Positions 16,984 through 25,261 of a stretch of 64,000 nt of DNA are shown piece by piece. The DNA is from DATDAH01 sp963792205. GTDB lineage: Bacteria; Actinomycetota; Acidimicrobiia; Acidimicrobiales; DATDAH01. The notes beneath the pieces are model-generated. The model was not told where the DNA came from, ran no database searches, and saw nothing but the letters and a program-made list of their open reading frames with translations. Made by a program: the position numbers and the translations under genes. The stretch's first letter is position 1; every line of letters starts with the position of its first letter. Location of the stretch: assembly GCA_963792205.1 (NCBI GenBank), contig CAWBVI010000005.1, positions 124,001 through 188,000 on the forward strand, in the 5' to 3' direction.

Positions 16984-17780
16984 CAGCCCTCGTAGGTGTC
17001 GATGGCGTCGAGGACGCCGGCGGTGGTGGAAGAAGCCTCGCCCAGCCAGGCGATGTGGATCTCGCCGAAGCGCCCGACCTGGTCGAGCTCGACCAGGCCC
17101 AGCTTGAACAGCTCGAGGACGGCGAGGAAGCGAACCACCACCTCGAGGCGCTCGACCAGCGAGCCGGTGAGGGCCCGGAAGGTGGTCGTGCCGAGGCGGG
17201 GCAGCTCGTCGACCAGCTCCTCGACGGCGTCGGCCACGCTGATGCGGATGGGGGCGACGTGGACCAGGTCGATCCGGGGCTGGGGCCGGGTCAACACCTT
17301 CACGTAGGCCCGGCGCAGGTCGTCGGGCTCGACGCCGTCGAGCAGGTCGGGAGCGAGGGCCACGAACCGCTCCTCGATGCCGGCCACCCGCGGGTAGGAA
17401 CGAGCGCCGTCGGCCGCCAGCCGGCGCAGCACCACGGCGGCGTCCTTGAACGTCTTGCACTCGAGGAGCCGCGACAGCAGCAGGTCCCGTTCCTCCCAGA
17501 GACCGAGCTCGTCGTCGAGGTCGCCGTCGTCGTCGATGGGCAGCAGCCGGCGGGACTTCAGCTCGACGAGCGTGGACGCCACCAGGAGGAACTCGGTGGC
17601 CACGTCGAGGTCGACGTTCTCCATCCGGTCGAGCTCGCGGAGGAAGGCGTCGACGATCTCGAGCAGGTTCACCTCGTAGAGGTCGACCTCCTCGCGCAGG
17701 ATCAGGTGCAGCAGCAGGTCGAAGGGTCCGTCGTAGACCGGGGTCGCCACCTCATAGGACCCGGTCGTGCCCAGCGCCAT
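16983..17780 (-). CDS. scpA: Segregation and condensation protein A
   Basis: ScpA is the kleisin that bridges SMC heads. The 265-residue protein carries the conserved N-terminal segment YDGPFDLLLHLILREEVDLYEVNLLEI, the central SMC-interaction helices, and a C-terminal winged-helix domain ending in LFKLGLVELDQVGRFGEIHIAWLG. I chose the ATG at 17778-17780, which gives MALGTTGSYEV; an upstream in-frame start at 17831 would add 17 residues and run into the trpS promoter space. It is divergent from trpS over only 56 bases and heads the long scpA-to-osmoprotectant transporter gene run. Confidence 0.95.
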   Translation of the reverse strand: MALGTTGSYEVATPVYDGPFDLLLHLILREEVDLYEVNLLEIVDAFLRELDRMENVDLDVATEFLLVASTLVELKSRRLLPIDDDGDLDDELGLWEERDLLLSRLLECKTFKDAAVVLRRLAADGARSYPRVAGIEERFVALAPDLLDGVEPDDLRRAYVKVLTRPQPRIDLVHVAPIRISVADAVEELVDELPRLGTTTFRALTGSLVERLEVVVRFLAVLELFKLGLVELDQVGRFGEIHIAWLGEASSTTAGVLDAIDTYEG

Positions 17781-17836
17781 CCGGTCGAGGATACGGGTGG
17801 GGTGGATGACCTTCGCGGACCCTAGATTCACGCCTC

Positions 17837-18820
17837 GTGCCCCGCGTCTTCTCTGGCATCAAGCCCACCGGTGAGGTCCACCTCGGCAACCTGCTCGGGG
17901 CGCTCCGCAACTGGGTGAGCGACCAGGACACCCACGACAGCGTCTACTGCGTCGTCGACCTGCACGCCCTGACCGTCCCGCAGGACCCGGCGGAGCTCAC
18001 CGCGACCAGCCTCTCGCTGGCCCAGAAGCTGATCGCCGTGGGCATCGACCCCGACCGCTCGACCCTCTTCGTGCAGAGCCACGTCCCCGAGCACTCCGAG
18101 CTGGCCTGGATCATGGAGTGCACGGTGTCCTACGGCGAGCTCAGCCGCATGACCCAGTTCAAGGACAAGGCGGGCCGGTCCGAGTTCGTGTCCGGCGGCC
18201 TGTTCACCTATCCCGCGCTGATGGCGGCCGACATCCTCCTCTACGACACCGACCGGGTCCCGGTCGGCGACGACCAGCGCCAGCACGTCGAGATCACCCG
18301 GGACATCGCCGAGCGCTTCAACGGCCGCTACGGCGACACCTTCGTCGTCCCCGAGGCCTACATCCCGCCGGCCGGGGCCCGGGTCATGGACCTGCAGCGG
18401 CCCGGCGACAAGATGTCCAAGTCCAGCGAGTCCCCGCTGGGCACCATCGACCTGCTCGACGACCCGAAGGACATCGAGAAGAAGGTCAAGCGGGCGGTGA
18501 CCGACTCGGGCGACGACGTCACCTACGACGTCGAGAGCCGTCCGGGCGTGGCCAACCTGCTGTCGATCCTGGCCGCGGCCACAGGCCGCGAGCCGAGGGC
18601 GGTGGCCGAGGGCTACACGCAGTTCGGCCCGCTGAAGGCCGACACGGCCGACGCCCTCGTCGAGCTCCTCCGCCCCATCCAGGCCCGCTACCGCGAGCTC
18701 GAAGCCGACCCCGGCGCCACCCAGGCCCTCCTCGCCAAGGGGGCGGCCAAGGCCCAGGAGAAGGCCGCCGAGGTCCTGGCGAGGGCCAAGACGAACATCG
18801 GCCTGCTCCCGCCGGGCTGA
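17837..18820 (+). CDS. trpS: Tryptophanyl-tRNA synthetase
   Basis: This class I aminoacyl-tRNA synthetase attaches Trp to its tRNA. The 327-residue length fits the compact bacterial TrpRS. The HIGH signature appears as PTGEVHLGN, the KMSKS loop as DKMSKSSES, and the Trp-binding segment as VDLHALT and ADILLYDTDRVPVGDDQ. The start is a GTG at 17837, giving MPRVFSGIKPTGE, which matches family N-termini. It is transcribed alone; tandem hairpins follow within 60 bases of the stop. Confidence 0.96.
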   Translation: MPRVFSGIKPTGEVHLGNLLGALRNWVSDQDTHDSVYCVVDLHALTVPQDPAELTATSLSLAQKLIAVGIDPDRSTLFVQSHVPEHSELAWIMECTVSYGELSRMTQFKDKAGRSEFVSGGLFTYPALMAADILLYDTDRVPVGDDQRQHVEITRDIAERFNGRYGDTFVVPEAYIPPAGARVMDLQRPGDKMSKSSESPLGTIDLLDDPKDIEKKVKRAVTDSGDDVTYDVESRPGVANLLSILAAATGREPRAVAEGYTQFGPLKADTADALVELLRPIQARYRELEADPGATQALLAKGAAKAQEKAAEVLARAKTNIGLLPPG

Positions 18821-18842
18821 CCGACAACCGACGCGACCACGG

Positions 18843-18877
18843 GGGGCCGGCCCCTCGGTGGCGCACGGTCTCCGTGC
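18843..18877 (+). terminator. Tandem hairpins after trpS
   Basis: GGGGCCGGCCCC at 18843-18854 is self-complementary. Eight bases on, GCACGG (18863-18868) pairs with CCGTGC (18872-18877) across a 3-base loop. They lie 22-57 bases after the trpS stop, a typical terminator position in high-GC genomes, but the U-tract is weak. Confidence 0.5.
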
Positions 18878-19111
18878 CCTTGCCGGCCAATTCTCACCCT
18901 GCGTGGTCGACCGCGACCGGTTCGACCCTGAACCGTGCGTTCATCCTGAAATCGGCGCATTCATGCACCTCTGACGTGACGGGTTGCGCCAGGTTCGCAA
19001 CGAACCCGAACTCTCGACCGCTGACCGTGAGATCGCGGCTTCACGGCCGTCACGGCGACCCGGTCACCCGAGCCCACACCCCCTACGTGCGTCGTTGTCG
19101 TTCGCCCTGGG
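18878..19111. other. Non-coding stretch between convergent trpS and HD hydrolase gene
   Basis: About 230 bases without a supported gene. It contains a nested inverted repeat at 18980-19008: CGGGTT pairs with AACCCG on the outside, and GTTGCG with CGCAAC is an alternative inner pairing. It may terminate transcription of the minus-strand gene. I see no promoter, tRNA or short coding sequence with a convincing start. Confidence 0.4.
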
Positions 19112-19649
19112 TCAGCTGGCGTCGTCGGCGGCCTGGAGGGCCCGGCCCACCGTCGACCGGGACGGACCACTCGTCCTCAGGCAGGTGGTGCTCCCGGGAC
19201 CAGGCGATCACCAAGGGGTCCGAGCCGGCCATGCGCAGGAGGTCCACCCCGAGCTCCGGGTAGAGCACGTACTGGCCGACCCGACGGGTGAAGCCGCGGG
19301 TCTCGACCCAGCGGCGGGCGGTGGTCTCCCCGGCCACGCCGCCGGACACGGTGGCGATCACGCGCCCGTACGGGCCGAGGTGGGCGACGGTCTTGCCCAC
19401 GTCGTGCAGCAGGGCCGCGGCGACGACCGGGGTGGTCGCCTCCTCGCCGAGGTCCGCCTCGACCCGGCGGGCCACCCGGGCGGAGTGGCGCCGGTCGATC
19501 CGGGCCATCCGGCCCCAGAGGTCCTGCTCGGCCCCGGTCAGGTGGTCCCGCGCCCAGGCGTCGTCGGCGGTCGAGGGTCCGAGGGGCAGGAGCGACGAGA
19601 AGAACCGGCGCACGAGGTGCGGGGCGCGGCTCAGAGCAGGCGCTCCCAC
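19112..19649 (-). CDS. HD-domain hydrolase, with a probable single-base frameshift near its 3' end
   Basis: The protein contains a classical HD domain: DRRHSARVARRVE, AAALLHDVGKTVAHLG and later HHLPEDEWSVP. As printed, the frame after WSVP reads an Arg/Gly/Pro/Gln-rich tail and stops at 19083. If one base in the GGGAC/CCCGG run at 19158-19161 is dropped, the tail becomes STVGRALQAADDAS and stops at 19112. That is the ending expected of this actinobacterial family (ALxAADD). The span 19112-19649 is 3n+1. The GTG start at 19647-19649 overlaps the end of the M50 gene by 19 bases; a GTG at 19613 is an alternative. The substrate is unknown; a phosphohydrolase acting on a nucleotide or polyphosphate is likely. 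Confidence 0.78.
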
Positions 19650-20239
19650 TGGTCGATGGCCCAGTCGAACAGGCCGCTGAGCGAGCCGGGGATGAGCAGC
19701 ACGACCGCCAGGACCAGCAGCATCGAGTACTTCCGCAGCCGCATGTACTGGGGCCAGAGCGAGCGAGGCAGGACCCGTTCGACGAGGGCGGAGCCGTCGA
19801 GGGGCGGGAGCGGGATCAAGTTGAAGGCGGCCAGGATCACGTTCACGATCCCGAAGAGCAGCACGGCGTCACCCGCCGTCCCGGCCGGCTCGAAGGCCCG
19901 GTACACCAGCGCGGCGAGCACGGACAGGGCGATGTTGGTCCCCGGGCCCGCCAGGGCGACGTAGACCGAGTCGTTGCGCGGGTGGCGGAGCCGGGCCACG
20001 TTGACCGGCACCGGCTTCGCGTAGCCGATGACCCCGAGCCCGCTCAGCGCCAGCAGCGCGGGGAGCAGCAGCGTCCCGAAGGGGTCGATGTGCTTGACCG
20101 GGTTGAGGGTCAACCGGCCGGCCCGCTGTGCGGTGTCGTCGCCGAGGCGGAGGGCGACGACGCCGTGGGCGATCTCGTGGAGGATGACCGACGGGATCAG
20201 CGACGCCAGCAGGATGACCGTGGTGCTGTCCAGCTCCAC
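19631..20239 (-). CDS. Site-2 protease family (M50) intramembrane metalloprotease
   Basis: The 202-residue protein has about five to six hydrophobic segments. It has the zinc motif HEIAHG (about residues 21-26) within the second segment and the family NPxxDG-like motif NLIPLPPLDGS in a later membrane helix. Together these define the short rhomboid-sized M50B group. Such proteases cut transmembrane segments of regulatory proteins; the substrate here is unknown. It starts with a GTG at 20237-20239, 45 bases after the DksA-like gene. The gap between them holds one copy of a short repeat element. Confidence 0.9.
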   Translation of the reverse strand: MELDSTTVILLASLIPSVILHEIAHGVVALRLGDDTAQRAGRLTLNPVKHIDPFGTLLLPALLALSGLGVIGYAKPVPVNVARLRHPRNDSVYVALAGPGTNIALSVLAALVYRAFEPAGTAGDAVLLFGIVNVILAAFNLIPLPPLDGSALVERVLPRSLWPQYMRLRKYSMLLVLAVVLLIPGSLSGLFDWAIDQWERLL

Positions 20240-20248
20240 CTGCGGGGG

Positions 20249-20287
20249 CTAAGGAGCCAAGCCGATGGGCGAGGCGCGCATGTCCTA
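20249..20287. repeat. Short repeat element, copy 1 (compact form)
   Basis: The 28-base left part, starting CTAAGGAGCCAAGCCGAT at 20249, matches 26 of 28 bases at 55580-55607. The 13-base right part at 20275-20287 (CGCGCATGTCCTA) matches 12 of 13 bases at 55684-55696. Here the two parts abut, whereas in the other copy they are separated by 76 bases. The element spans the space between the dksA-like stop and the M50 start. Confidence 0.65.
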
Positions 20288-20596
20288 AGCGTGCTCGATG
20301 CAGTACCGGCTGGCGGGCATGGCCTCGAGCCGGGCGTCAGGAATGGGCTTCTGGCAGCGCTCGCAGACGCCGTAGGTGCCCTCGTCGAGCTTGGTCAGCG
20401 CCAGCTCGACCGCGTCGAGCTGCTCCCGCAGCGAGGCCGCCAGCGCCTGCGCCTCGCCCTGCTCGGCGGCCACCTGGCCGGAGTCGGCGAAGTTCTCGTC
20501 GAAGTCGCCGCCCACCAGTTCCTGCACCTGGTTCCGGAGCTGGCCCTTCTCCTCCTCCAGCGAGGCGCGAACGGTCGACGCGAGTGGATCGGCCAT
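20285..20596 (-). CDS. DksA/TraR-type zinc-finger protein
   Basis: The 103-residue protein has a long N-terminal coiled-coil hairpin with an acidic tip (about residues 8-70). A C4-type finger region follows, reading TYGVCERCQKPIPDARLEAMP, then ASRYCIEHA at the end. Three cysteines are clear; the fourth ligand position is occupied by His-Ala at the extreme C-terminus, so the finger is C3H or partial. DksA-family proteins enter the RNA polymerase secondary channel. Actinobacterial homologues of this type are poorly characterised. It lies 9 bases after xerD and ends with TAG inside the short repeat element. Confidence 0.87.
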   Translation of the reverse strand: MADPLASTVRASLEEEKGQLRNQVQELVGGDFDENFADSGQVAAEQGEAQALAASLREQLDAVELALTKLDEGTYGVCERCQKPIPDARLEAMPASRYCIEHA

Positions 20597-20605
20597 CGGG
20601 AAACC

Positions 20606-21544
20606 CTACCCGTCCCCCGCGACGTTGGCGCGGGGATGGGCCCGGGCGTAGACCGCGAACAGGCGTTCGACCGACACGCCGGTGTACACCTGGGTCGTGC
20701 TGATCGAGGCGTGGCCCAAGAGCTCCTGCACCGCCCGGATGTCGGCGCCGTGGTCGAGCATGTGCGTGGCGCAGGAATGACGGAGGGTGTGGGGGCTCAT
20801 GGCCTGCTCGAGCCCCGCCCGCCGGGCGTGGTCCCGGACGATCCCCCATGCACCCTGGCGGGTCAGGCGTCCGCCCCGCTGGTTGAGGAACACCGCCTCG
20901 GCGTCACCCCGCCGAGCCCAGCGCTCCGGGGCCATGGCCGGGCGGCCACCGCTGGACAGCCACGCTTCCAGCGCTTCGCGGGCGAGGCGCCCCAGGGGGA
21001 TCACCCGCTCCTTGCTGCCCTTGCCCAGCACCCGCATGAGGGCGTCGGCCAGGTCGACGTCACCGAGCGACAGCCCGACCAGCTCGGCGATGCGCACCCC
21101 CGTGCCGTAGAGCACCTCGAGGATGGCCCGGTCGCGCCGAGCCACCGGGTCGGTCCCGACGACGACGTCGAGCAGCGAACCCACGTCGGCTTCCGACAGC
21201 GCCTTGGGCAGTCCCCGGGGCACTCCGGGGGGCGCCACGTCGGCCGCGGGATCGGCGTCGAGCAGGCCCTCGGCCGCGCAGAACGCGTGCATCGAGCGCA
21301 CGGCCACGACCGCTCGGGCCACCGACGCCGGCGCCTTGCCGGTGTCCCGCAACACGCCGACGTAGGCCTCGACGTCCGCGGCCGTGACCGCGCCGAGGCC
21401 CAGGTCCCGTTCCCGCAACCAGGCCCAGTAGCCGTTGAGGTCGCGGCGGTAGGCCGAGAGCGTGTTCGGAGAGCGGCCCTTCTCGGTGGCCAGCCAGGTG
21501 AGGTACTCCTCCGCCTCCAGCGGCAGCAGCTCGACGATGCTCAC
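20606..21544 (-). CDS. xerD: Site-specific tyrosine recombinase XerD (chromosome dimer resolution)
   Basis: The 312-residue protein has an N-terminal SAM-like core-binding domain (YLTWLATEKGRSPNTLSAYRRDL) and a catalytic domain. The full set of active-site residues is present: Arg151 (GTGVRIAEL), Lys175 (GKGSKER), His252 and Arg255 (PHTLRHSCATH), His278 (LLGHAS) and Tyr287 (STTQVYT). I assign XerD rather than an integrase because it is in the conserved pyrG-NUDIX-xerD order and no mobile-element features surround it. The GTG start overlaps the NUDIX stop as GTGA. Confidence 0.92.
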   Translation of the reverse strand: MSIVELLPLEAEEYLTWLATEKGRSPNTLSAYRRDLNGYWAWLRERDLGLGAVTAADVEAYVGVLRDTGKAPASVARAVVAVRSMHAFCAAEGLLDADPAADVAPPGVPRGLPKALSEADVGSLLDVVVGTDPVARRDRAILEVLYGTGVRIAELVGLSLGDVDLADALMRVLGKGSKERVIPLGRLAREALEAWLSSGGRPAMAPERWARRGDAEAVFLNQRGGRLTRQGAWGIVRDHARRAGLEQAMSPHTLRHSCATHMLDHGADIRAVQELLGHASISTTQVYTGVSVERLFAVYARAHPRANVAGDG

Positions 21545-22077
21545 CGGAGGTGCTCGCGGGCGAGCAGCAGGCCGATGACCGTCTTGGCGTCGACCAGCTC
21601 GCGGGCCGCGATGAGGGCGGGCACGTCCTCGAGCCGGATCCGCTCGACACTCAGGTGCTGCTCCTCCTCGCCCTGCAGGTCTTGGGGGACCGAGGAGAGG
21701 TCGGTGGCCAGGAACACGTGGGACAGCTCGTCGCTGAACCCGATCGAGTTGTAGAACTCGGCCACCTTCGTCATCCGCCCGGCCGTCAGACCCACCTCCT
21801 CGGCTAGTTCCCGGTGGGCCGTCTGGTCCGGGCGCTCGCCCTCGACGTCGCGCTTGCCCGCCGGGATCTCCAGCACCTCGAGGTCGACCGCGGCCCGGTA
21901 CTGGCGCACGAGCACCGCTTCCTCGCCGTCGACCGGCACGACCGCCACGGCCCCCGGGTGGTGGACGAGGTCACGCTGGAACGTCGTCCCGCGGGGCGAG
22001 ACGAAGGTGCCCTCGGCCACCGAGATGACCTCACCCGCCCAGATCTCCCGCTCGCCCCGCTTCTCGAAGGGGCTCAT
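21541..22077 (-). CDS. NUDIX hydrolase (ADP-ribose pyrophosphatase type)
   Basis: The 178-residue protein contains a Nudix box reading GKRDVEGERPDQTAHRELAE followed by EVGL, close to the canonical GX5EX7REUXEEXGU. Ten residues earlier EIPAG marks the ADP-ribose pyrophosphatase subfamily, and VVPVDGEEAVLVRQYRAAV is the usual N-terminal beta grip. The same gene is found between pyrG and xerD across actinobacteria. It starts with ATG 6 bases after pyrG and overlaps xerD by four bases. Confidence 0.92.
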   Translation of the reverse strand: MSPFEKRGEREIWAGEVISVAEGTFVSPRGTTFQRDLVHHPGAVAVVPVDGEEAVLVRQYRAAVDLEVLEIPAGKRDVEGERPDQTAHRELAEEVGLTAGRMTKVAEFYNSIGFSDELSHVFLATDLSSVPQDLQGEEEQHLSVERIRLEDVPALIAARELVDAKTVIGLLLAREHLR

Positions 22078-22083
22078 GCTCGC

Positions 22084-23733
22084 TCAGCCGGCCGGCTGGG
22101 CGGCCACCTCGGGCTCGAACAGGTGCGGGCGGCGCCCCTCGGCCCGGTCGAGGGCCGCGGCGACGAACGCCCGGAACAGGGGCGCCGGTCGGTCGGGCCG
22201 GCTCTTGAGCTCGGGGTGGGCCTGGGTGGCGAGCCAGTAGGGGTGACCGGTCAGCTCGATGAACTCGACCAGCCGGCCGTCGGGCGACTGGCCCGAGCAG
22301 AGCAGTCCGGCCGCTTCGAAGCGGGCCCGGTAGCGGGAGTTGAACTCGTAGCGGTGCCGGTGGCGCTCGCTCACCACGTCCCGCCCGTAGGCGCGGGCCA
22401 CCTGGGAGCCCGGCACCAACTCGGCGACGTAGGCCCCGAGGCGCATGGTGCCTCCCTTGTCGGTCACCTCGCGCTGGGTGTCCATCAGGTCGATGACCGG
22501 GTGCGGCGTGGCGGCGTCGAACTCGCTGGACGTCGCCCCCTCGAGGCCGAGCACGTCGCGGGCGAACTCGATGACCATCGCCTGCAGGCCGAGGCACAGG
22601 CCGAGGCAGGGGATCTGCTCCTCCCGGGCGAAGCGGGCGGCGGCGATCTTGCCCTCGATGCCCCGCTCGCCGAAGCCGCCCGGGATGACGATCCCGTCGA
22701 GGTCTTTCAACCGCCCGGCGCCCAGCAGCCCCTCGACCTCCTCGGCCGAGATCAGGTCGATGTCGACCTTGGCCCCGTGGGCGAAGCCGGCGTGGTTCAG
22801 CGACTCGATCACCGAGAGGTAGGCGTCGGGCAGGCTCGTGTACTTGCCGACGACCCCGACCCGCACCGGACGGTCGGCGGCATGGACCTGCTCGACCAGG
22901 GCCTCCCACTCGCTCAGGTCGATGGGGCGGTCGTCGAGGCGCAGGATCTCGCACACGACTGTGTCCATGCCCTCCTCGTGGAGGGTCAGGGGCACGTCGT
23001 AGAGGCTGGCGGCATCGGCGGCGTTGGCCACGGCCCGGACCTCGACGTCGCAGAGGTTGGAGATCTTGCGCTTCAGGTCGCTCGAGATCTCGTCCGCGCT
23101 GCGGCAGACGATGACGTCGGGCTGGATCCCCCGGCTGCGCAGCTCGGTCACCGAGTGCTGGGTGGGCTTGGTCTTCTGCTCGCCCGCCGGGCCGATGAGC
23201 GGGACCAGGGTCACGTGGACGTAGCAGACGTTGTCCCGGCCGACGTCGAGGCGGATCTGGCGGATGGCCTCGAGGAACGGGAGGATCTCGATGTCGCCGA
23301 CCGTGCCGCCCACCTCGGTGATGACCACGTCGACGTCGTCGGTCGCCAGGACCTTGATGCGGCGCTTGATCTCGTTGGTGATGTGGGGGATGACCTGCAC
23401 GGTCTTGCCCAGGTAGTCGCCCCGGCGCTCGGCGGCGAGCACGGCCTGGTAGATCGACCCGGTGGTGGCGTTGGAGTCGCGGGTCAGGCTCTCGTCGATG
23501 AAGCGCTCGTAGTGGCCGAGGTCGAGGTCGGTCTCACCGCCGTCGTCGGTGACGTACACCTCGCCGTGCTCGAAGGGGTTCATGGTCCCCGGGTCGACGT
23601 TGATGTACGGGTCGAGCTTCTGGATGGTGACCCGCAGGCCCCGGGACTTCAACAGTCGACCGAGGCTGGCCGCCGTGATCCCCTTGCCCAGAGAACTGGC
23701 CACGCCACCCGTCACGAACACATGCTTCGCCAC
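22084..23733 (-). CDS. pyrG: CTP synthase
   Basis: CTP synthase aminates UTP using glutamine and ATP. The 549-residue protein has the synthetase domain beginning MAKHVFVTGGVASSLGKGIT, with DPYINVDPGTMNPFEHGEVY and EVGGTVGDIE. The class I glutaminase domain has PGGFGERG, the nucleophile Cys in CLGLCLGLQ and the His-Glu pair in ATQAHPELKSRP. I chose the GTG at 23731-23733 because it gives the canonical N-terminus; the open frame upstream is not coding. It is the first gene of a pyrG-NUDIX-xerD-dksA-M50-HD series and is divergent from the glycosyltransferase gene. Confidence 0.97.
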   Translation of the reverse strand: MAKHVFVTGGVASSLGKGITAASLGRLLKSRGLRVTIQKLDPYINVDPGTMNPFEHGEVYVTDDGGETDLDLGHYERFIDESLTRDSNATTGSIYQAVLAAERRGDYLGKTVQVIPHITNEIKRRIKVLATDDVDVVITEVGGTVGDIEILPFLEAIRQIRLDVGRDNVCYVHVTLVPLIGPAGEQKTKPTQHSVTELRSRGIQPDVIVCRSADEISSDLKRKISNLCDVEVRAVANAADAASLYDVPLTLHEEGMDTVVCEILRLDDRPIDLSEWEALVEQVHAADRPVRVGVVGKYTSLPDAYLSVIESLNHAGFAHGAKVDIDLISAEEVEGLLGAGRLKDLDGIVIPGGFGERGIEGKIAAARFAREEQIPCLGLCLGLQAMVIEFARDVLGLEGATSSEFDAATPHPVIDLMDTQREVTDKGGTMRLGAYVAELVPGSQVARAYGRDVVSERHRHRYEFNSRYRARFEAAGLLCSGQSPDGRLVEFIELTGHPYWLATQAHPELKSRPDRPAPLFRAFVAAALDRAEGRRPHLFEPEVAAQPAG

Positions 23734-23761
23734 GGGAGATGAACGGTAGCATCGCCGACCC

Positions 23762-23783
23762 GGGACCGGGCGGACCCGGTCCC
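23762..23783. promoter_or_regulatory. Perfect 9-bp inverted repeat in the divergent pyrG / glycosyltransferase intergenic region
   Basis: GGGACCGGG at 23762-23770 is exactly complementary to CCCGGTCCC at 23775-23783, with loop CGGA. On the plus strand it is followed by TCCGAGTTTTCG, so it resembles a terminator or attenuator in the leader of the plus-strand gene. It could equally be an operator serving both directions. It lies 29 bases from the pyrG start and 30 bases from the plus-strand start. Confidence 0.5.
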
Positions 23784-23812
23784 TCCGAGTTTTCGTCCCT
23801 CGAGTTCCCGCC

Positions 23813-25261
23813 GTGACCGAGACCGCCGCCCCCGCCCCCGCCGCGACCGCCGCGGACCCGACCCGGCGGGACCTCGTCGTCCTCGGGGCGATCGCGCTGC
23901 TGCTCCGGCTGCCCACCTTCTTCGGCACCAAGCACCTGACCTTCGACGACGGCGTCTTCGGCGCCTCCGCGGTCGCCATGCGCAACGGCGGGGTGCCGTT
24001 CCGCGAGGTGTTCTCCAGCCAGGGCCCGCTGTTCCTCCCGCTGGTGTGGATCGCCGACACCCTCGGTCTCCACAGCCTGAACGGGCCCCGGCTGCTCGGT
24101 CTGGCCTCGGGCCTGGCCCTGGTGGTCGTCGTCTACCTGGCCGGTCGGGAGCTGGCGGGCACCGACGGGGCCCGCATCGCCGGCGGTCTGGCCGCGGTCA
24201 CCGGGAGCAGCATCGCCGTGACCGGTTCGATCGCAGCCGACGGACCGGCCATGGCCCTGGCCTCGACGTCCGTGCTCCTCGCCCTGCGCTACCGCCGCGA
24301 CCCCTCCACGGGCCGGGCCGTCGCCATCGGTGTCGCCCTGGGCGCGGCGATCATGGTCAAGGCCCTCGTGCTGCCCGCGGCCGTGCCGGTCGGCCTCATC
24401 CTGCTCTGGGGGCGCCGGCCCAAGGACTGGGTGGCCGCCGTCGGCTCCGCCGTCCTGGTGGGCCTCGGCCTGTCGCTGCTGTGGGGCTTCGCCGACGTGT
24501 GGGACCAGTCGGTCACCTACCACCTCGACGCGCCGGGCGGCTCCGAGCCCGGGGCCAACCTCAAGAAGCTCATCAGCACGGTGACGACCCGCGACGTCGC
24601 CCTGGCCGCCACCGCCCTCGTCGCCCTCGTCGCCGGGCTGTTCGGGTGGGGCCGCTCGCCGGCCGAGCGTGACGACCGCCCCGACCAGGGCACCGGCCCG
24701 CCGGTCGCCCTGATGCTGTGGGCCTGGTTCATCGCCATGTTCCTGATGCTGGTGCTGGAGCACCCCATGTGGCGGCCCCACATCTCCGAGCTCGTGCCGC
24801 CCGCCTGTCTCCTGCTGGCCTGGTACCGGCCGCCGGTCAGAGCGACCCTCGTCGTGGGGGTGCTGGCGACGATCTTCATGATCGCCACCTACGCCGGCCC
24901 CTCGCTGCTGTGGGCGGGCGACTACGAGGGCGACGAGGCGGTGGTGGTCGACACCCTGCGCGGCCTGCCCGAGGGGGCCCTGGCCATCTCCGACGAGCCC
25001 GGCCAGGTCTGGCGAGCCGGGCTCCGCACCCCCGACAACCTGGTCGACGGTTCCGCCCTGCTCACCGAGTCGGGCCGGGTGACCGCCGACACCGTCGCCG
25101 AGGCAGCCGCCCGCCCCGAGGTGTGTGCCGTCGTCGTCTGGTCCGACCGCTACGGCGAGCTCGAGGAGCTCCCCGCGCTGCTCGAGGCCGAGGGCTTCGA
25201 GGTCGCCCAGCGCTTCGACGACCCGCGGGTCCTCTACCTCAAGCCCGACTGCGAGCCCTGA
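23813..25261 (+). CDS. Polytopic membrane glycosyltransferase, GT39/PMT-like
   Basis: The 482-residue protein has about ten to eleven hydrophobic segments. Just after the first one is an acidic motif (HLTFDDGVFGASAVAM) typical of the first extracytoplasmic loop of dolichyl/polyprenyl-phosphate-dependent glycosyltransferases (GT39/ArnT/PMT superfamily). It is followed by the usual FREVFSSQGPLFLPLVW loop. The C-terminal 100 residues are hydrophilic and probably extracytoplasmic. It likely transfers a sugar from a lipid carrier to a protein or cell-wall polymer; donor and acceptor are unknown. The start is a GTG at 23813. Its last 23 bases overlap the end of the convergent AlkP-fold gene. Confidence 0.82.
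   Translation: MTETAAPAPAATAADPTRRDLVVLGAIALLLRLPTFFGTKHLTFDDGVFGASAVAMRNGGVPFREVFSSQGPLFLPLVWIADTLGLHSLNGPRLLGLASGLALVVVVYLAGRELAGTDGARIAGGLAAVTGSSIAVTGSIAADGPAMALASTSVLLALRYRRDPSTGRAVAIGVALGAAIMVKALVLPAAVPVGLILLWGRRPKDWVAAVGSAVLVGLGLSLLWGFADVWDQSVTYHLDAPGGSEPGANLKKLISTVTTRDVALAATALVALVAGLFGWGRSPAERDDRPDQGTGPPVALMLWAWFIAMFLMLVLEHPMWRPHISELVPPACLLLAWYRPPVRATLVVGVLATIFMIATYAGPSLLWAGDYEGDEAVVVDTLRGLPEGALAISDEPGQVWRAGLRTPDNLVDGSALLTESGRVTADTVAEAAARPEVCAVVVWSDRYGELEELPALLEAEGFEVAQRFDDPRVLYLKPDCEP

Noticed and set aside
20606..21544. Tyrosine recombinase as a sign of a mobile element
   Set aside because: It sits in the conserved pyrG-NUDIX-xerD order, with no attachment-site repeats, excision genes or tRNA target nearby.
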